Shown: positions 1 through 9,296 of the stretch, piece by piece
Position numbering within the stretch: position 1 is the first letter of the stretch
Layout of the letters: every line of letters starts with the position of its first letter
Assembly (NCBI RefSeq): GCF_028288465.1
Contig: NZ_JAQBNR010000051.1
Location: 97,637-161,636 of the forward strand
Length of the DNA: 64,000 nt
From: Ferruginibacter sp.
GTDB taxonomy: Bacteria; Bacteroidota; Bacteroidia; Chitinophagales; Chitinophagaceae
Reading direction: 5' to 3'
Translations under genes and position numbers: made by a program
Notes under the pieces: model-generated
Told to the model about the DNA's origin: nothing
The model's input: the letters and a program-made list of their open reading frames with translations, nothing else
Database searches by the model: none

Positions 1-188
1 CCTTCAGAATGCACCTCCATGTTGTGCATAAAGCCCCTTTCCGGGTTGGGGAAAATGGCTGCCGAAATATCGTAGGTAATGGTATTGTCAACAACCGGCG
101 GTGTTGTCGTTTTACTTTTTTTACAGCTTACCATACAGCACAATACCACACCGGAAAAAAATATTCTATACCAGTTTTTCTTTTTCAT
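1..188 (-). CDS. Lipoprotein, N-terminal part, DUF4874/DUF4832-like (partial)
   Basis: The reading frame starts at an ATG at 186-188 and runs off the left edge of the window. It begins with lysines and a hydrophobic stretch ending in a lipobox-like CMVSC (Cys about residue 22), so it should be a lipoprotein. A short Thr/Pro linker follows, then a conserved-looking NPERGFMH motif. The same NPERGF motif opens the mature part of the secreted protein at 5486-6985, which I take to be DUF4874/DUF4832-like, so the two are probably relatives in one carbohydrate locus. It lies downstream of susD on the same strand, separated by a block of palindromes. Function is not established; a role with the SusCD pair in glycan handling is inference. 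Confidence 0.6.
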   Translation of the reverse strand, partial: MKKKNWYRIFFSGVVLCCMVSCKKSKTTTPPVVDNTITYDISAAIFPNPERGFMHNMEVHSE

Positions 189-216
189 ACTCAATTTTAC
201 GTGCACGTATTTTTTT

Positions 217-339
217 ATTTATCACGGTCGGTACCGAAGGTCAGACCGTGATAAATACGTAAATTTTATTTTTGCGAAAGCATTTGCGGTCTGACCTGCG
301 GTACCGACCGCAAATGACCTGCGGTGCCGACCGCAAATG
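217..339. repeat. Cluster of GC-rich palindromes between susD and the downstream lipoprotein gene
   Basis: Arms ATTTATCACGGTC (217-229) and GACCGTGATAAAT (244-256) form a perfect 13-base stem. A second set pairs CATTTGCGGTC (281-291) with GACCGCAAATG (306-316), and the same GACCGCAAATG arm is repeated at 329-339. The loops share a GGTACCGA-type core. This is probably a transcription terminator or a repetitive extragenic palindrome; the repeated arm suggests a dispersed repeat family. Confidence 0.55.
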
Positions 340-341
340 TT

Positions 342-1805
342 TTAATTATATCCCGGGTTTTGAATAAACTTGCCCTTGCCTTCACTCACTGCTTTTAAAG
401 AAAACGGATACACCACCTTGTTGGGTCCTGTATAAGTGGACTGTGTAACTTCCTGGCAGCGGCTTACAAATTTTCCGTGGCGGATAAGGTCTGCACGGTA
501 CTGGCCATTCTCACACCAAAACTCATGGCTTCTTTCCAGTAAAATCAAATCATTAAATGCAGACAAGGAACTGTAATCTGATAATTTTTTATCAGCAAGT
601 CCTGCTCTTCTTCTTACTACATTGATTAATTCCATAGCCTCTTCTGTAGGTGTACCGGCATTGGCAATTGCTTCTGCTTTTGACAACAGCACATCAGCGT
701 AACGATACATCACAATGTCTACTGTTGTAAGACCAGTTGTTCTGTCAGCATCCTGATTTAATTTTAATGGAATTGGCCCCCAATCGAGGATTGCACCCGG
801 GCTGGCCCTGTTATAGGTAATGCCATCGGTTCCCGTAAATTCAGTGATCATCATTTGCTTTCTTTTATCATTCGCTTCAAAACGGTCGTAAAACCACCAG
901 GTACTGGTGATGGTTCCAAAACCGCCCTTGGGTGCAAAGTTGGCGGGCAGCACCATCAGCTGCCATTGATTTTCGCTGGTGCCTGCATAATCGCAGGGTA
1001 TGGCCCATATTACTTCATGGCTATTTTTCGCGCCATCCAAATCCCACATGGCCGAATAATTGGCATCGAGTGAATAGGCATTGTAAGCAATGATTTCGTC
1101 ACTCAACGTTTTTACTTTCGCCCAGTTTTTTTCATGCAGGTTCAGCCTGATGTCAATCATTTTTGCCAGCGCTTTATTAAAGCGGCCATATTCACCATCC
1201 TGCGGTGCAGGTAAGTCGATGGCAGCTGCTTCCAGGTCTGCTTCAATAAAAGCCACCATTTCTTCATTGGTCAATCTTGCCAGCGGAGCTTCCTGCAAAG
1301 GGTTCTTTAAAATTTCCAGCGGGGCAATTACCAGCGGGCCGTACAAATCAAATAAAGTATAGGTCAGTAAACCTCTTGCACAACGAACATGTGCAATGGC
1401 TTTTTTCTTAAGCTCATCATTCACGGTTGATTTCTCTATCAGGTCAATCGTTAAAGTCATGCGGCTGATCTTGTTATAAAAATCATCATAGTACCGGGTG
1501 AACAATTGGTCTGTTGGTTTATAATTTTGCAGCGAGGCCAGCATCTGGTCGCCATATTTACCATGCAGAATTTCTGTAGTGGCATCGCTTAAAAACATCA
1601 CGCCCCTTTCTGAAGTAGAAAAAATGCCATCATACCAGGCGCCCCGTAACGGGTAATAAGCTGCATTCACCATCGCATCCAGGTCAGCTGCAGACTTGGG
1701 AAAAATACTGGGGTTAATCTCCGCATAGTCAATCGGCACAAGATCTTTGGTACAACTGTTTAACAGCAGCAATAATGGCAGCAGTAATAATTTATATAGT
1801 TTCAT
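342..1805 (-). CDS. SusD/RagB family nutrient-binding outer-membrane lipoprotein
   Basis: A 487-residue protein with a hydrophobic N-terminus ending at LNSC (Cys18), giving a lipid-anchored surface protein. The body has SusD-type features: an early helical region with an AYYPLRG segment near residue 50, and a C-terminal stretch with YRYADVLLSKAEA and a late RADLIRHG segment, both typical of the RagB/SusD family. Length is usual for the family (about 450-600). It lies 24 bases downstream of the SusC-type receptor on the same strand, so the two form the standard susC-susD pair: SusD caps the SusC channel and binds oligosaccharide before TonB-driven import. The substrate cannot be read from sequence. 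Confidence 0.93.
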   Translation of the reverse strand: MKLYKLLLLPLLLLLNSCTKDLVPIDYAEINPSIFPKSAADLDAMVNAAYYPLRGAWYDGIFSTSERGVMFLSDATTEILHGKYGDQMLASLQNYKPTDQLFTRYYDDFYNKISRMTLTIDLIEKSTVNDELKKKAIAHVRCARGLLTYTLFDLYGPLVIAPLEILKNPLQEAPLARLTNEEMVAFIEADLEAAAIDLPAPQDGEYGRFNKALAKMIDIRLNLHEKNWAKVKTLSDEIIAYNAYSLDANYSAMWDLDGAKNSHEVIWAIPCDYAGTSENQWQLMVLPANFAPKGGFGTITSTWWFYDRFEANDKRKQMMITEFTGTDGITYNRASPGAILDWGPIPLKLNQDADRTTGLTTVDIVMYRYADVLLSKAEAIANAGTPTEEAMELINVVRRRAGLADKKLSDYSSLSAFNDLILLERSHEFWCENGQYRADLIRHGKFVSRCQEVTQSTYTGPNKVVYPFSLKAVSEGKGKFIQNPGYN

Positions 1806-1829
1806 CTGTTTTATCTTTTAAGTATTTTA

Positions 1830-4800
1830 TTAAAATGTAAAATTTAATCCCGCCGTAAATGTTCTGATGTACGGATAGGCCGCAGTATAAGAATCTGTTT
1901 CAGGATCAACACCGGTATAAGGAGTGATCACAAAAAGATTCTGCGCATCTACATGAATACGGGCTGATGAAAAAACACGTTTTAAAATGGTATGCGGCAG
2001 GTTGTAACCGAGCGACACATTCTGCAACCTTACAAACCAGGCTTTCTGTAAAAAGAAATCACCCACGCTGTAAGGTGAAAAACCCCAGAAAGAACTTGGC
2101 TGTGTGGTAGAAGGATTGGTTGGTGTCCACCTGTTTTTTACAGACCTTAATGCATTGTATCCTTCGGCATATACACCATAAGCGCTGATACCATATGCAG
2201 TGTAATTTGGATCTGCCAAACGACGGCCAAACAAGGCATTGAAATCAAAATTCAAAGAGAAATTTTTGTAGGTAAGAATGTTGGTGATACCGGCCATATA
2301 GCTTGGATCGGATGTACCCAACAGTCTTGTATCAGCATCATCAATCAACCCATCTGCTTTGCCTGTTCTTAAAAATCTGCCGTTGGCATCTACTGCAGGG
2401 TTGCCGTTGGCATCCCGCTGAAAGCCGTCTACGTCTTTGATCTTGATCATACCCGGTTTAAGCTCTGGTTGAGATGCAGGTACTTTTTCCCCTACCTGTA
2501 AAATACCATCAGAAATCCTGCTATAGACGGATCTGATCGGGTCATTGGCATTTTCATATACGGTAGGTTTCCAGTCGGGTGCTCTTTCTTTCCAGTTGTC
2601 TTTGTAACGGGAAAGCGCAAACATGGTACGCCATTGAAAGTTGGCAGTAGATATGTTGCGGGTATTGATGGTGATTTCAAAACCACGGCTTTGCGTTTTA
2701 CCAATATTGGCAATGATGGTATTTACTTCCTGGTAAGAGTTCAATGTTTTGGTAGCAAGCAAATCAGAAATAACATTGTTATATACTTCTACCGATCCAT
2801 CAATTTTTCCATCCAGCAAAGAAAAGTCTAAACCCAGATTGGTGCCGGTTGTGGTCTCCCATTTCAAATTTGGATTTTCAAGCCTTGATAAAGAAACGCC
2901 AATCATTCTTGCATCGCTTCCGGATAACCACGCCGGGTAAGCGCCATAAGCAGCAAAGGCATTGCTGTTAATGGTGGCATTACCTGTTTGGCCATAACTT
3001 ACTCTCAATTTAAATTGAGATACTACGTTTTTCAGTGGCTTGAAAAAAGATTCTTCTGCTACATTCCAGGCAAAAGCTGCAGATGGAAAAGTAGCCCATT
3101 TGTTATTAACGGCAAATACACTTGCGCCATCTGTGCGCACAGTTGCAGTTAGTAAATACCTGCCTTTAAAATTGTAATTGATACGACCAAAATAAGAAGC
3201 GATCAGGTTTTTGGAACCGGCAGAATTGGTGGGCAATTGGATGCTTCCTGCGCCGAGGTTATTCCATAAAAAAGCATCTGTAATAAAACCGGTTGCGCCG
3301 GCGCTGCTTAAACGGTTAACAAATGTTTGCTGCGAAACACCGGCCAGTAATTCAATTTTATGATCGGTTAAAAATGTTTTGGAGTAGTTGGCGGTTGCTT
3401 CCAGTAAGTAATCATCCTTATCACCATTGCTGACAAAAGCCCTTCCATGTTCCAGCGCTCCGTGCAAGGTAGTGGTAGGGATATAACTTTGTCTTTTGGT
3501 ATAGCCCCTGTCCATACCGGCCTTCAATTTAATCACCAAATCCTTTATGGGAGTAATGTCTATAAAAACATTTCCCAGCATTCTTTCTATCCTGCTTTGG
3601 TCGCTAATGGTTAATAAAGAATAAGGGTTGGGTTGCAAAGCCAGTTGCGGATTCAACGGATAGTTACCATCTTCATCAATGGCCTGTATATGCGGTCCCT
3701 GCTGAATTGCAGCCCGTATAACGCCGGAGTTTTCATATTGATCACCGCCCAGCTGGCTGTTATTATTATCGATCCTGCTGGCAGTTAAATTCATACCCAT
3801 TTTAATAAACTTGTTGATATCCTGGTCGATATTGGCCCTTACGGAATATCTTTTAAACCCGGAATTTTTTACAATACCCTGCTGATCGTAATAGTTGCCC
3901 GATAACAAATAGCGGGTAGTTTTGGTACCACCTGAAACACTGATATTGTGTTGCGCCGTTGCACCATCACGGGTAACAAGCGACAACCAGTCGGTGCCCC
4001 TGCCCACATTGTTGATGGCATTTTGTGTATATAATTTTTTGTACAAACCATTCACCGGGTTGGCTTCTGCTTCAGCCCTTGTGCGGGTGCCATAAGGAAT
4101 TACATTGTTGTCAAAATCCCACTGCTCCTGTCCGGCTTCATTGCGCACCTGCATCCATTCATTTAAAGGCAGCACATCAAAAGGGTTGTTGTAATGCTGA
4201 AAAGAAAAATTATTGGAATACTGCACTTTAACAGCGCCTTCAGCACCTCTTTTTGTGGTGATTAAAATAACACCATTGGCTGCTCTTGATCCATAAATGG
4301 AAGTGGCACTGGCATCTTTTAATACATCGATCGATTGTATATCGTTTGGGTTGAAAGAATTTAAAATACTCTGCGTACCCGCCTGGTAGCGGCCGCCACT
4401 TTCCGGTTGCTGCAAATCCGAAATCGGAAAACCATCCACTACAAACAGCGGTGCGTTACTGGCATTGACAGAACCTGCACCCCTGATTAGAATATCCAGT
4501 CCACCGCCCGGCTGCGCACTGTTTTGCCGGATGGTAAGTCCTGCCACTTTACCTTTCAGCATATTGCCAATTTCAGGGCCGGAAGACATTACCAGGTCTT
4601 TTGCCTTTACTGATGATACAGCACCGGTAAGATCTTTTTTCTTTTGCGTGCCATAGCCGATGATCACTACTTCATCCAGCGGTTTGTTAACAGCAGTTAA
4701 AGTGACGTCAACAACAGATTGACTTTTTACAGCTATCTCTGAATTGACATACCCGACAGATGAAAAAACAAGTAATGCATTTCCGTTAGGGACTTTGATG

Positions 4801-4988
4801 GTATAAGCACCATCCGTATTGGTACTGGTGGCTGTTGCTGCACCTTTCACAACCACTGTAACACCAGCCAGCGCTTTGCCTTCCTTATCACCGGTTACTA
4901 CACCAGTAACCGTGCGTTGCTGGGCCAGTGCTGTCAGGTTAAAACAGAGCAGCATGATAAACAGCCAATTTCTTTTAAGACATTTCAT
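1830..4988 (-). CDS. SusC/RagA family TonB-linked outer-membrane transporter
   Basis: A 1052-residue protein. Residues 1-22 form a signal peptide ending in LTALAQ. A carboxypeptidase-D regulatory-like domain follows (about 25-105; TVTGVVTGDKEGKALAGVTV start), then the SusC hallmark DEVVIIGYGTQKKKDLTGAV near 105-125, a plug with RGAGSVNASNAPLFVVDG near 170-187, and a long beta-barrel ending in the aromatic terminus GLNFTF. It is the first gene of a susC-susD operon. A LacI-type operator lies about 190 bases upstream, matching one in front of the lacI-type gene at 7194, so transcription is probably controlled by that regulator. It should import oligosaccharides or glycosides across the outer membrane. 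Confidence 0.95.
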   Translation of the reverse strand: MKCLKRNWLFIMLLCFNLTALAQQRTVTGVVTGDKEGKALAGVTVVVKGAATATSTNTDGAYTIKVPNGNALLVFSSVGYVNSEIAVKSQSVVDVTLTAVNKPLDEVVIIGYGTQKKKDLTGAVSSVKAKDLVMSSGPEIGNMLKGKVAGLTIRQNSAQPGGGLDILIRGAGSVNASNAPLFVVDGFPISDLQQPESGGRYQAGTQSILNSFNPNDIQSIDVLKDASATSIYGSRAANGVILITTKRGAEGAVKVQYSNNFSFQHYNNPFDVLPLNEWMQVRNEAGQEQWDFDNNVIPYGTRTRAEAEANPVNGLYKKLYTQNAINNVGRGTDWLSLVTRDGATAQHNISVSGGTKTTRYLLSGNYYDQQGIVKNSGFKRYSVRANIDQDINKFIKMGMNLTASRIDNNNSQLGGDQYENSGVIRAAIQQGPHIQAIDEDGNYPLNPQLALQPNPYSLLTISDQSRIERMLGNVFIDITPIKDLVIKLKAGMDRGYTKRQSYIPTTTLHGALEHGRAFVSNGDKDDYLLEATANYSKTFLTDHKIELLAGVSQQTFVNRLSSAGATGFITDAFLWNNLGAGSIQLPTNSAGSKNLIASYFGRINYNFKGRYLLTATVRTDGASVFAVNNKWATFPSAAFAWNVAEESFFKPLKNVVSQFKLRVSYGQTGNATINSNAFAAYGAYPAWLSGSDARMIGVSLSRLENPNLKWETTTGTNLGLDFSLLDGKIDGSVEVYNNVISDLLATKTLNSYQEVNTIIANIGKTQSRGFEITINTRNISTANFQWRTMFALSRYKDNWKERAPDWKPTVYENANDPIRSVYSRISDGILQVGEKVPASQPELKPGMIKIKDVDGFQRDANGNPAVDANGRFLRTGKADGLIDDADTRLLGTSDPSYMAGITNILTYKNFSLNFDFNALFGRRLADPNYTAYGISAYGVYAEGYNALRSVKNRWTPTNPSTTQPSSFWGFSPYSVGDFFLQKAWFVRLQNVSLGYNLPHTILKRVFSSARIHVDAQNLFVITPYTGVDPETDSYTAAYPYIRTFTAGLNFTF

Positions 4989-5485
4989 TGCAATTCAGTT
5001 TTTGGTTTATAATATTTAAGCAATATTTTCTGTGGTAAACAGCAGCGGCTTCGCAAGGCGTCAGATAAAAATGCTGTTACTTTTAGTGTTGCTAATTTGG
5101 AGGATAATCCCTTCTTAAAAAAATGGCAAAACCACTACACGGGTGGTTTTTAAAATTGCAATCGTTTGTGTAAACAGGTAAAACGTTTGCTTAACTTTTA
5201 AACATTATTTTATTTGCAGAAGAAAGCGATTAAATAACGTAGCAAGTTATTTTTTGGGTACTGAATTACCCGGCAAAAAGCTCATTGCCCTGTTGTTTAT
5301 AAACCGAATCTTCAGGATGTATTACAAATTAAAAGCGGCAATTATTGCGGTGACAAAAATGAATTATTTTAAAGTTTGCATTGCATAGCAATTGGCTGCG
5401 TAATCGCAGATTACAGGAGGTACTTGTACCCCGGCTTTAAGGGTAAAAAGCAGTTTTATACAATCTATCAGTAGTGATGTTGAAT
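4989..5485. other. Intergenic region upstream of susC
   Basis: About 500 bases without a convincing gene on either strand. It carries the LacI-type operator described separately, beside AT-rich stretches that could hold the susC promoter. The leftward susC transcript starts here, and the rest is also the 3' flank of the gene at 5486-6985. Confidence 0.6.
5178..5190. promoter_or_regulatory. LacI-type operator upstream of susC
   Basis: The 13-mer GTAAAACGTTTGC is the exact reverse complement of GCAAACGTTTTAC at 7140-7152, in front of the LacI-family gene. The centre AACGTT is palindromic, as in LacI/PurR-type sites with a central CG. A second similar sequence (AATCGTTTGTGTAAAC) is adjacent at 5160-5175. 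It probably links the susCD operon to the regulator at 7194. Confidence 0.65.
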
Positions 5486-6985
5486 TTACTTTATGCGGAT
5501 GATGTGATGAAGATCATTGTAGCCTGTTGTTTTCTCAGCCATATTTTCGTTGGCCAGCATTACAGCGTATTCGGTCCGAGCAGCAAGGGTTTCAGCAGCA
5601 TCGGGTAAATATAAAAATAGCTGGTAATTACCGGGATTGATACCCGCAGGCAGTTGCAGCTTTTCTTGCACGTGGTGGGTGCCGCTAAACCAAAACCGCA
5701 GATCTGTTTTTAAAACAATTGAATATTCTTTTTGCGTTGCGCTGTTGCGCAAAATAATTTTTAACGGCCTGGCATTATATGCTGCAGCATAACCAAGATT
5801 GGTGATTATAAAATCAATTATTAATGAACTTTTTTTATTCAGCTGCAACGGTAATATTGCTTTGCGTAAAACAAAGCGGTAGCCAAGATTTCGTTTGATG
5901 TTGTCGAGACAGCCGCTGCTATCCCAGTCATTGTTTACATCATTATTGTACGCTGCATTCAGGTAACTGTAATGCATGCTGCGCATTTCCTTTTCTGCAT
6001 GGCCTGCGGGGGCACAATCATTCTGCGGACTAAAACTATCATCACATGTTTCTCCGCCAACCACAGTGAATTTTGTATCCGCTTCAATGTATTTTCTAAG
6101 TACTGCGTTTGCCGGTTGTCTTGGCTGGGTAGAACTTCCATAATCATAAAAAGTACCATAATCATCTTGGCCCGATAAAAAACAATCATTGTGAAAACCA
6201 ATCCTTGATGCATTGGCATTATTAAACGCTGCTGTTATTTTAAGTGGTGCGCTTGTAGTTGGCGCCGACGGGCCGTATACAAACTTTTGTTTTATCTGTG
6301 GTGTGCGAACCTGTACCATCCTGCTTTTTGGCAAGGCATCCAGCAAAGCCTGCAGCAATTCATTCCGGTGACGCCAGCTGCTGTCAAGCACTTTTCCAAT
6401 ACCACTGTTGGATGCATCGCCAAAATAATCAGTAAAATAATTCTCGCCCCAGATGCCGATAAAACCCTCCTGCAGCACGGCGATCACATCCGCGTTTTGT
6501 TGCAATAATGGCTTCAATTGTTGTATGTGATGGAGCGTGATGCTTCGTGGTGCATCCCCATACGGAGAACATATTTTATACTCATCCCCGCAGTTGCCTT
6601 CGTGCGAAGTATTGGTGTATGCAAAGCGTAAAATCATCTTTAAACCAGCTGACCGTACTGCATCAAAATCTTTTTGCAGATTGGCTAAAAATGCAGCTGA
6701 CAAAGGTTGATTTTTAAACGTATCCAGTTCATAACCGCGGTAAATCAAACTAACTTTAACTGTGTAACTGGCTTTGGAACTGCGTTGCGGGTTATTGCGG
6801 TACGCTCTCAATTTTTCTGCATCCAGCACAACAAAATTGCTGGCCCTTGTTCCCGAAGGAATATAGAAACCTCTTTCAGGATTTACAATATCTTCCTGGC
6901 TTTCTTTATATACAATTGTCTTGTTTTGGGCTGCTGCGATCATTACAGTAAAAATGCCTGACAGAACAAATACAAACTTTGTCAT
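5486..6985 (-). CDS. Secreted DUF4832/DUF4874-like protein
   Basis: A 499-residue protein with a signal peptide (about 1-20, cleaved near AAAQN). The mature N-terminus carries NPERGFYIPSG, the motif I associate with DUF4874, and the C-terminal third has an all-beta character like DUF4832. The middle resembles a TIM-barrel glycoside-hydrolase-like fold: KMILRFAYTN near residue 125 and VLQEGFIGIWGENYF near 170 look like barrel strand ends with acidic residues. It is likely exported and involved in carbohydrate binding or hydrolysis beside SusCD, but the activity is not established. It is transcribed leftwards toward the susC upstream region, and divergently from the lacI-type gene with about 208 bases between them. 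Confidence 0.7.
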   Translation of the reverse strand: MTKFVFVLSGIFTVMIAAAQNKTIVYKESQEDIVNPERGFYIPSGTRASNFVVLDAEKLRAYRNNPQRSSKASYTVKVSLIYRGYELDTFKNQPLSAAFLANLQKDFDAVRSAGLKMILRFAYTNTSHEGNCGDEYKICSPYGDAPRSITLHHIQQLKPLLQQNADVIAVLQEGFIGIWGENYFTDYFGDASNSGIGKVLDSSWRHRNELLQALLDALPKSRMVQVRTPQIKQKFVYGPSAPTTSAPLKITAAFNNANASRIGFHNDCFLSGQDDYGTFYDYGSSTQPRQPANAVLRKYIEADTKFTVVGGETCDDSFSPQNDCAPAGHAEKEMRSMHYSYLNAAYNNDVNNDWDSSGCLDNIKRNLGYRFVLRKAILPLQLNKKSSLIIDFIITNLGYAAAYNARPLKIILRNSATQKEYSIVLKTDLRFWFSGTHHVQEKLQLPAGINPGNYQLFLYLPDAAETLAARTEYAVMLANENMAEKTTGYNDLHHIIRIK

Positions 6986-7139
6986 TGATTGATTGGTTTT
7001 AAATTATTGCAATTGCTATTATGCAATGGTCATACACTTCACCATACAAAAAGGTGATGTAAAAAATGTACAACATCCTGCATTAAAAATCCATGTGCAT
7101 AAAGCGTTAAATTATACAAAGGTTTGCGGAGAAAACTAC

Positions 7140-7152
7140 GCAAACGTTTTAC
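7140..7152. promoter_or_regulatory. LacI-type operator between the DUF4832 gene and the lacI-type regulator
   Basis: GCAAACGTTTTAC lies 41 bases before the ATG of the LacI-family gene and is identical (reverse complement) to the site upstream of susC. Its position between divergent genes suggests autoregulation and co-regulation of the gene at 5486-6985. Confidence 0.65.
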
Positions 7153-7193
7153 TGTTTTAACCACATTTATAAAAAACGATTTACTTTAGGGCC

Positions 7194-8222
7194 ATGGAGC
7201 AAAAGCCAACAACGATTAAAGAAATAGCAAAACAACTGAACATTTCTTTTTCCACCGTTTCAAGAGCTTTGCATAATCACCCGAACATTGGCTTACGCAC
7301 CAAGCTGCGTGTGCAGCAACTGGCCAAGGAATTAAATTATGAGCCCAACCAAACAGCAATTTTTTTTCAGCAACGAAAAACTTTTACCATCGGCGTTATC
7401 ATTCCTGAACTGGCGGAAGCTTTTTTTTCAACCTCCATCAATGGCATTGAAGATACGGCTGAAAAAAATAAATACACGGTACTGCTCGGCCAGTCGCATG
7501 ATAGTGAAGAAAGAGAAAAAAAGATTTTGGAAACTATGAAACAGCACCGGGTAGATGGTGTGATCATTTCCATTTCAAAAAACACGGTCAATTACGAACA
7601 TTTTGAAAGCCTGAAAAAATATGGTATCCCGGTAGTGTTTTTTGACCGCATTCCGAAGATGAGCGATATACACTATGTAAGTTCCAACATGATTTCAGGA
7701 ACCCTGCAGGCGGTTTCTTTCCTCATTAAAAAAGGGCACCGGGTAATCGGCATGATCAATGGCCCGGAAAAATTACTGGCCAGCCAGGAAAGAAAGGAAG
7801 GCTACCAGCAGTCAATGACAAAAAGCCGTTTGAAGTTTGATCCATCCCTTGTGGTAAACAGTGATCTTTCTTTAACAGGCACACAACTTGCCATGGAAGA
7901 ACTGCTGAGTTCAAAGCGAAAACCTACTGCCATCGTTACCTTTAACGACTATGTAGCGCTGGATGCCATCCAGTATGCGCAAAAAAGAAAACGAAAAATA
8001 AATAAGGATGTCTGTTTTGTAAGTTTTGCCAATTTACCCATCAGCAGCTACAGTGCCTACCCACCGCTGGCTTCGGTAGAACAATACCCGTATATACAGG
8101 GTCAAAAAGCTACGGAGATTTTACTTGAACTGATGAATAAAAATAAAGACGAAAGCGGTCAAAACGAAGTGTATTATAAGATCATCGTAGAATCGCAACT
8201 GGTACTGCATGAAAAGAAATAA
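7194..8222 (+). CDS. LacI/GalR family transcriptional regulator
   Basis: A 342-residue protein. The N-terminal helix-turn-helix reads TIKEIAKQLNISFSTVSRAL (residues 7-26), a textbook LacI headpiece followed by a hinge helix. From about residue 60 there is a periplasmic-binding-protein-like effector domain (TIGVIIPELAEAFFSTSING). Length is standard. It is the only plus-strand gene of the sugar locus and lies between the SusCD/DUF4832 genes and the catabolic genes. The shared palindrome upstream of itself and of susC supports local repression relieved by a sugar or sugar acid. The effector is unknown. Confidence 0.93.
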   Translation: MEQKPTTIKEIAKQLNISFSTVSRALHNHPNIGLRTKLRVQQLAKELNYEPNQTAIFFQQRKTFTIGVIIPELAEAFFSTSINGIEDTAEKNKYTVLLGQSHDSEEREKKILETMKQHRVDGVIISISKNTVNYEHFESLKKYGIPVVFFDRIPKMSDIHYVSSNMISGTLQAVSFLIKKGHRVIGMINGPEKLLASQERKEGYQQSMTKSRLKFDPSLVVNSDLSLTGTQLAMEELLSSKRKPTAIVTFNDYVALDAIQYAQKRKRKINKDVCFVSFANLPISSYSAYPPLASVEQYPYIQGQKATEILLELMNKNKDESGQNEVYYKIIVESQLVLHEKK

Positions 8223-8229
8223 GCAATAC

Positions 8230-8256
8230 AAAAAGCCCTGTGCACGGGCTCTTTTT
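8230..8256 (+). terminator. Rho-independent terminator after the lacI-type gene
   Basis: AGCCC (8234-8238) and GGGCT (8246-8250) form a short stem around a loop that is itself self-complementary (TGTGCAC), followed by a T run (CTTTTT). The A run on the other side could make it bidirectional for the convergent dehydrogenase gene. Confidence 0.7.
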
Positions 8257-8293
8257 CCCCAACTAAAATAATTGAAAATATTGTTTACTAAAC

Positions 8294-9055
8294 CTAAAAT
8301 GGTGAAGGGCTGATACAGGTCCATCCACCATCCACCACCAAACTTTGCCCGGTAATATGCCTCGCTTTTTCTGATACCAGGAACAACGCCGTATCGGCTA
8401 TATCGGTAACCGTAGCGGCTCTTCCCATCGGTGTTATGCGGCTCCAGGTGGCTGCATATTCCGGATCGTCCATGGTGCGTTCGGTTAGCGTTGCACCAGG
8501 CGCAATGGTATTTACATTGATTTTAAATTGTGATAATTCTATTACCAGATTTTTTGCCAGCATTTCCAGTGCAGCCTTGCTCATACCATATGCCGCCAAA
8601 TCTTTATGCGCCTGGTGACCGGTAACCGAAGAGGTAAATAATAACGATCCGCCCGAAGCCTGTTTTTTCATTTGATTGGCTGCAGCCTGCGCTAAAAAGA
8701 AGGTGCCTCCAAGGTTCACCTGCATTACCCTGAAGAATGCTTCCGGAGTATAGGTAAAAAAATCACCAAATAAAGTAATGCCGGCATTGGCGATTACAAT
8801 ATCAAGCTGGCCAAATTTGCTGACTGCGGTATCTACCATGCGTTGTATAAATACGGGGTCGCTTGCATCGCCCGAAAAAGCAATGCAGCTTGTACCGCCA
8901 GCAGCTATCACCCGTTGAACCGCTTGGTCAGCAAGGACTTCATCCACATCATTCAATAATACATTGGCTCCTTCCCTTGCAAGCTGGCTGCATATTTCAA
9001 GGCCAATACCCTGTCCCGCCCCGGTTACAATCGCTGTTTTATTTTTGAAAGACAT
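8294..9055 (-). CDS. SDR family NAD(P)-dependent oxidoreductase
   Basis: A 253-residue classical short-chain dehydrogenase. The cofactor motif TGAGQGIG is at about 12-19, the NAG motif (IANAGITLFG) near 90, the catalytic Ser in SSVTGHQAH near 145, and the YxxxK pair in YGMSKAALEM near 158-162. The C-terminus ends in the family's TGQSLVVDGGWT. It is co-oriented with and downstream of the sugar-acid dehydratase at 9297, separated by a repeat-rich spacer. In this context it is probably a sugar or sugar-lactone dehydrogenase in an oxidative (non-phosphorylating) pathway; the substrate is inference. Confidence 0.88.
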   Translation of the reverse strand: MSFKNKTAIVTGAGQGIGLEICSQLAREGANVLLNDVDEVLADQAVQRVIAAGGTSCIAFSGDASDPVFIQRMVDTAVSKFGQLDIVIANAGITLFGDFFTYTPEAFFRVMQVNLGGTFFLAQAAANQMKKQASGGSLLFTSSVTGHQAHKDLAAYGMSKAALEMLAKNLVIELSQFKINVNTIAPGATLTERTMDDPEYAATWSRITPMGRAATVTDIADTALFLVSEKARHITGQSLVVDGGWTCISPSPF

Positions 9056-9057
9056 GT

Positions 9058-9285
9058 TCTTTAAGTTATAAGTTGTAAATGATAAGTGATAAGTTATAAG
9101 TTTTTAAGAGTTGTAGGTTATAAGTTTTAAGTTATAAGCTGCGGAGTCTTATGTTTTGATCCTTTTTAGTTGTCACAGGAGCGATATCAATATGGTTCTT
9201 TATACTTATTAGCCGGAAAAGATGCATACAGCTTCGAACCCGTGTGCGCTAACTTAAAACCTATAACTTAAAACTTATAACTTTC
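9058..9285. repeat. AT-rich TAAGTTATAAG repeat cluster
   Basis: Between the SDR and dehydratase genes, copies of AAGTTATAAG and close variants are repeated at about 9062-9140. The reverse-complement family (CTTATAACTT, CTATAACTTA) is repeated at about 9250-9285, so the two blocks could pair into a long hairpin with a roughly 110-base loop. This type of spacer is probably a dispersed repeat rather than a gene. Confidence 0.6.
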
Positions 9286-9296
9286 TTCATAACTCC

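Noticed and set aside
855..1362. Plus-strand open frames opposite susD, and similar frames opposite other large genes (e.g. 9442-9777, 10354-11058, 15123-15935 region, 28158-28541)
   Set aside because: They lie antisense to genes with clear domains and have no family features; they are shadow frames.
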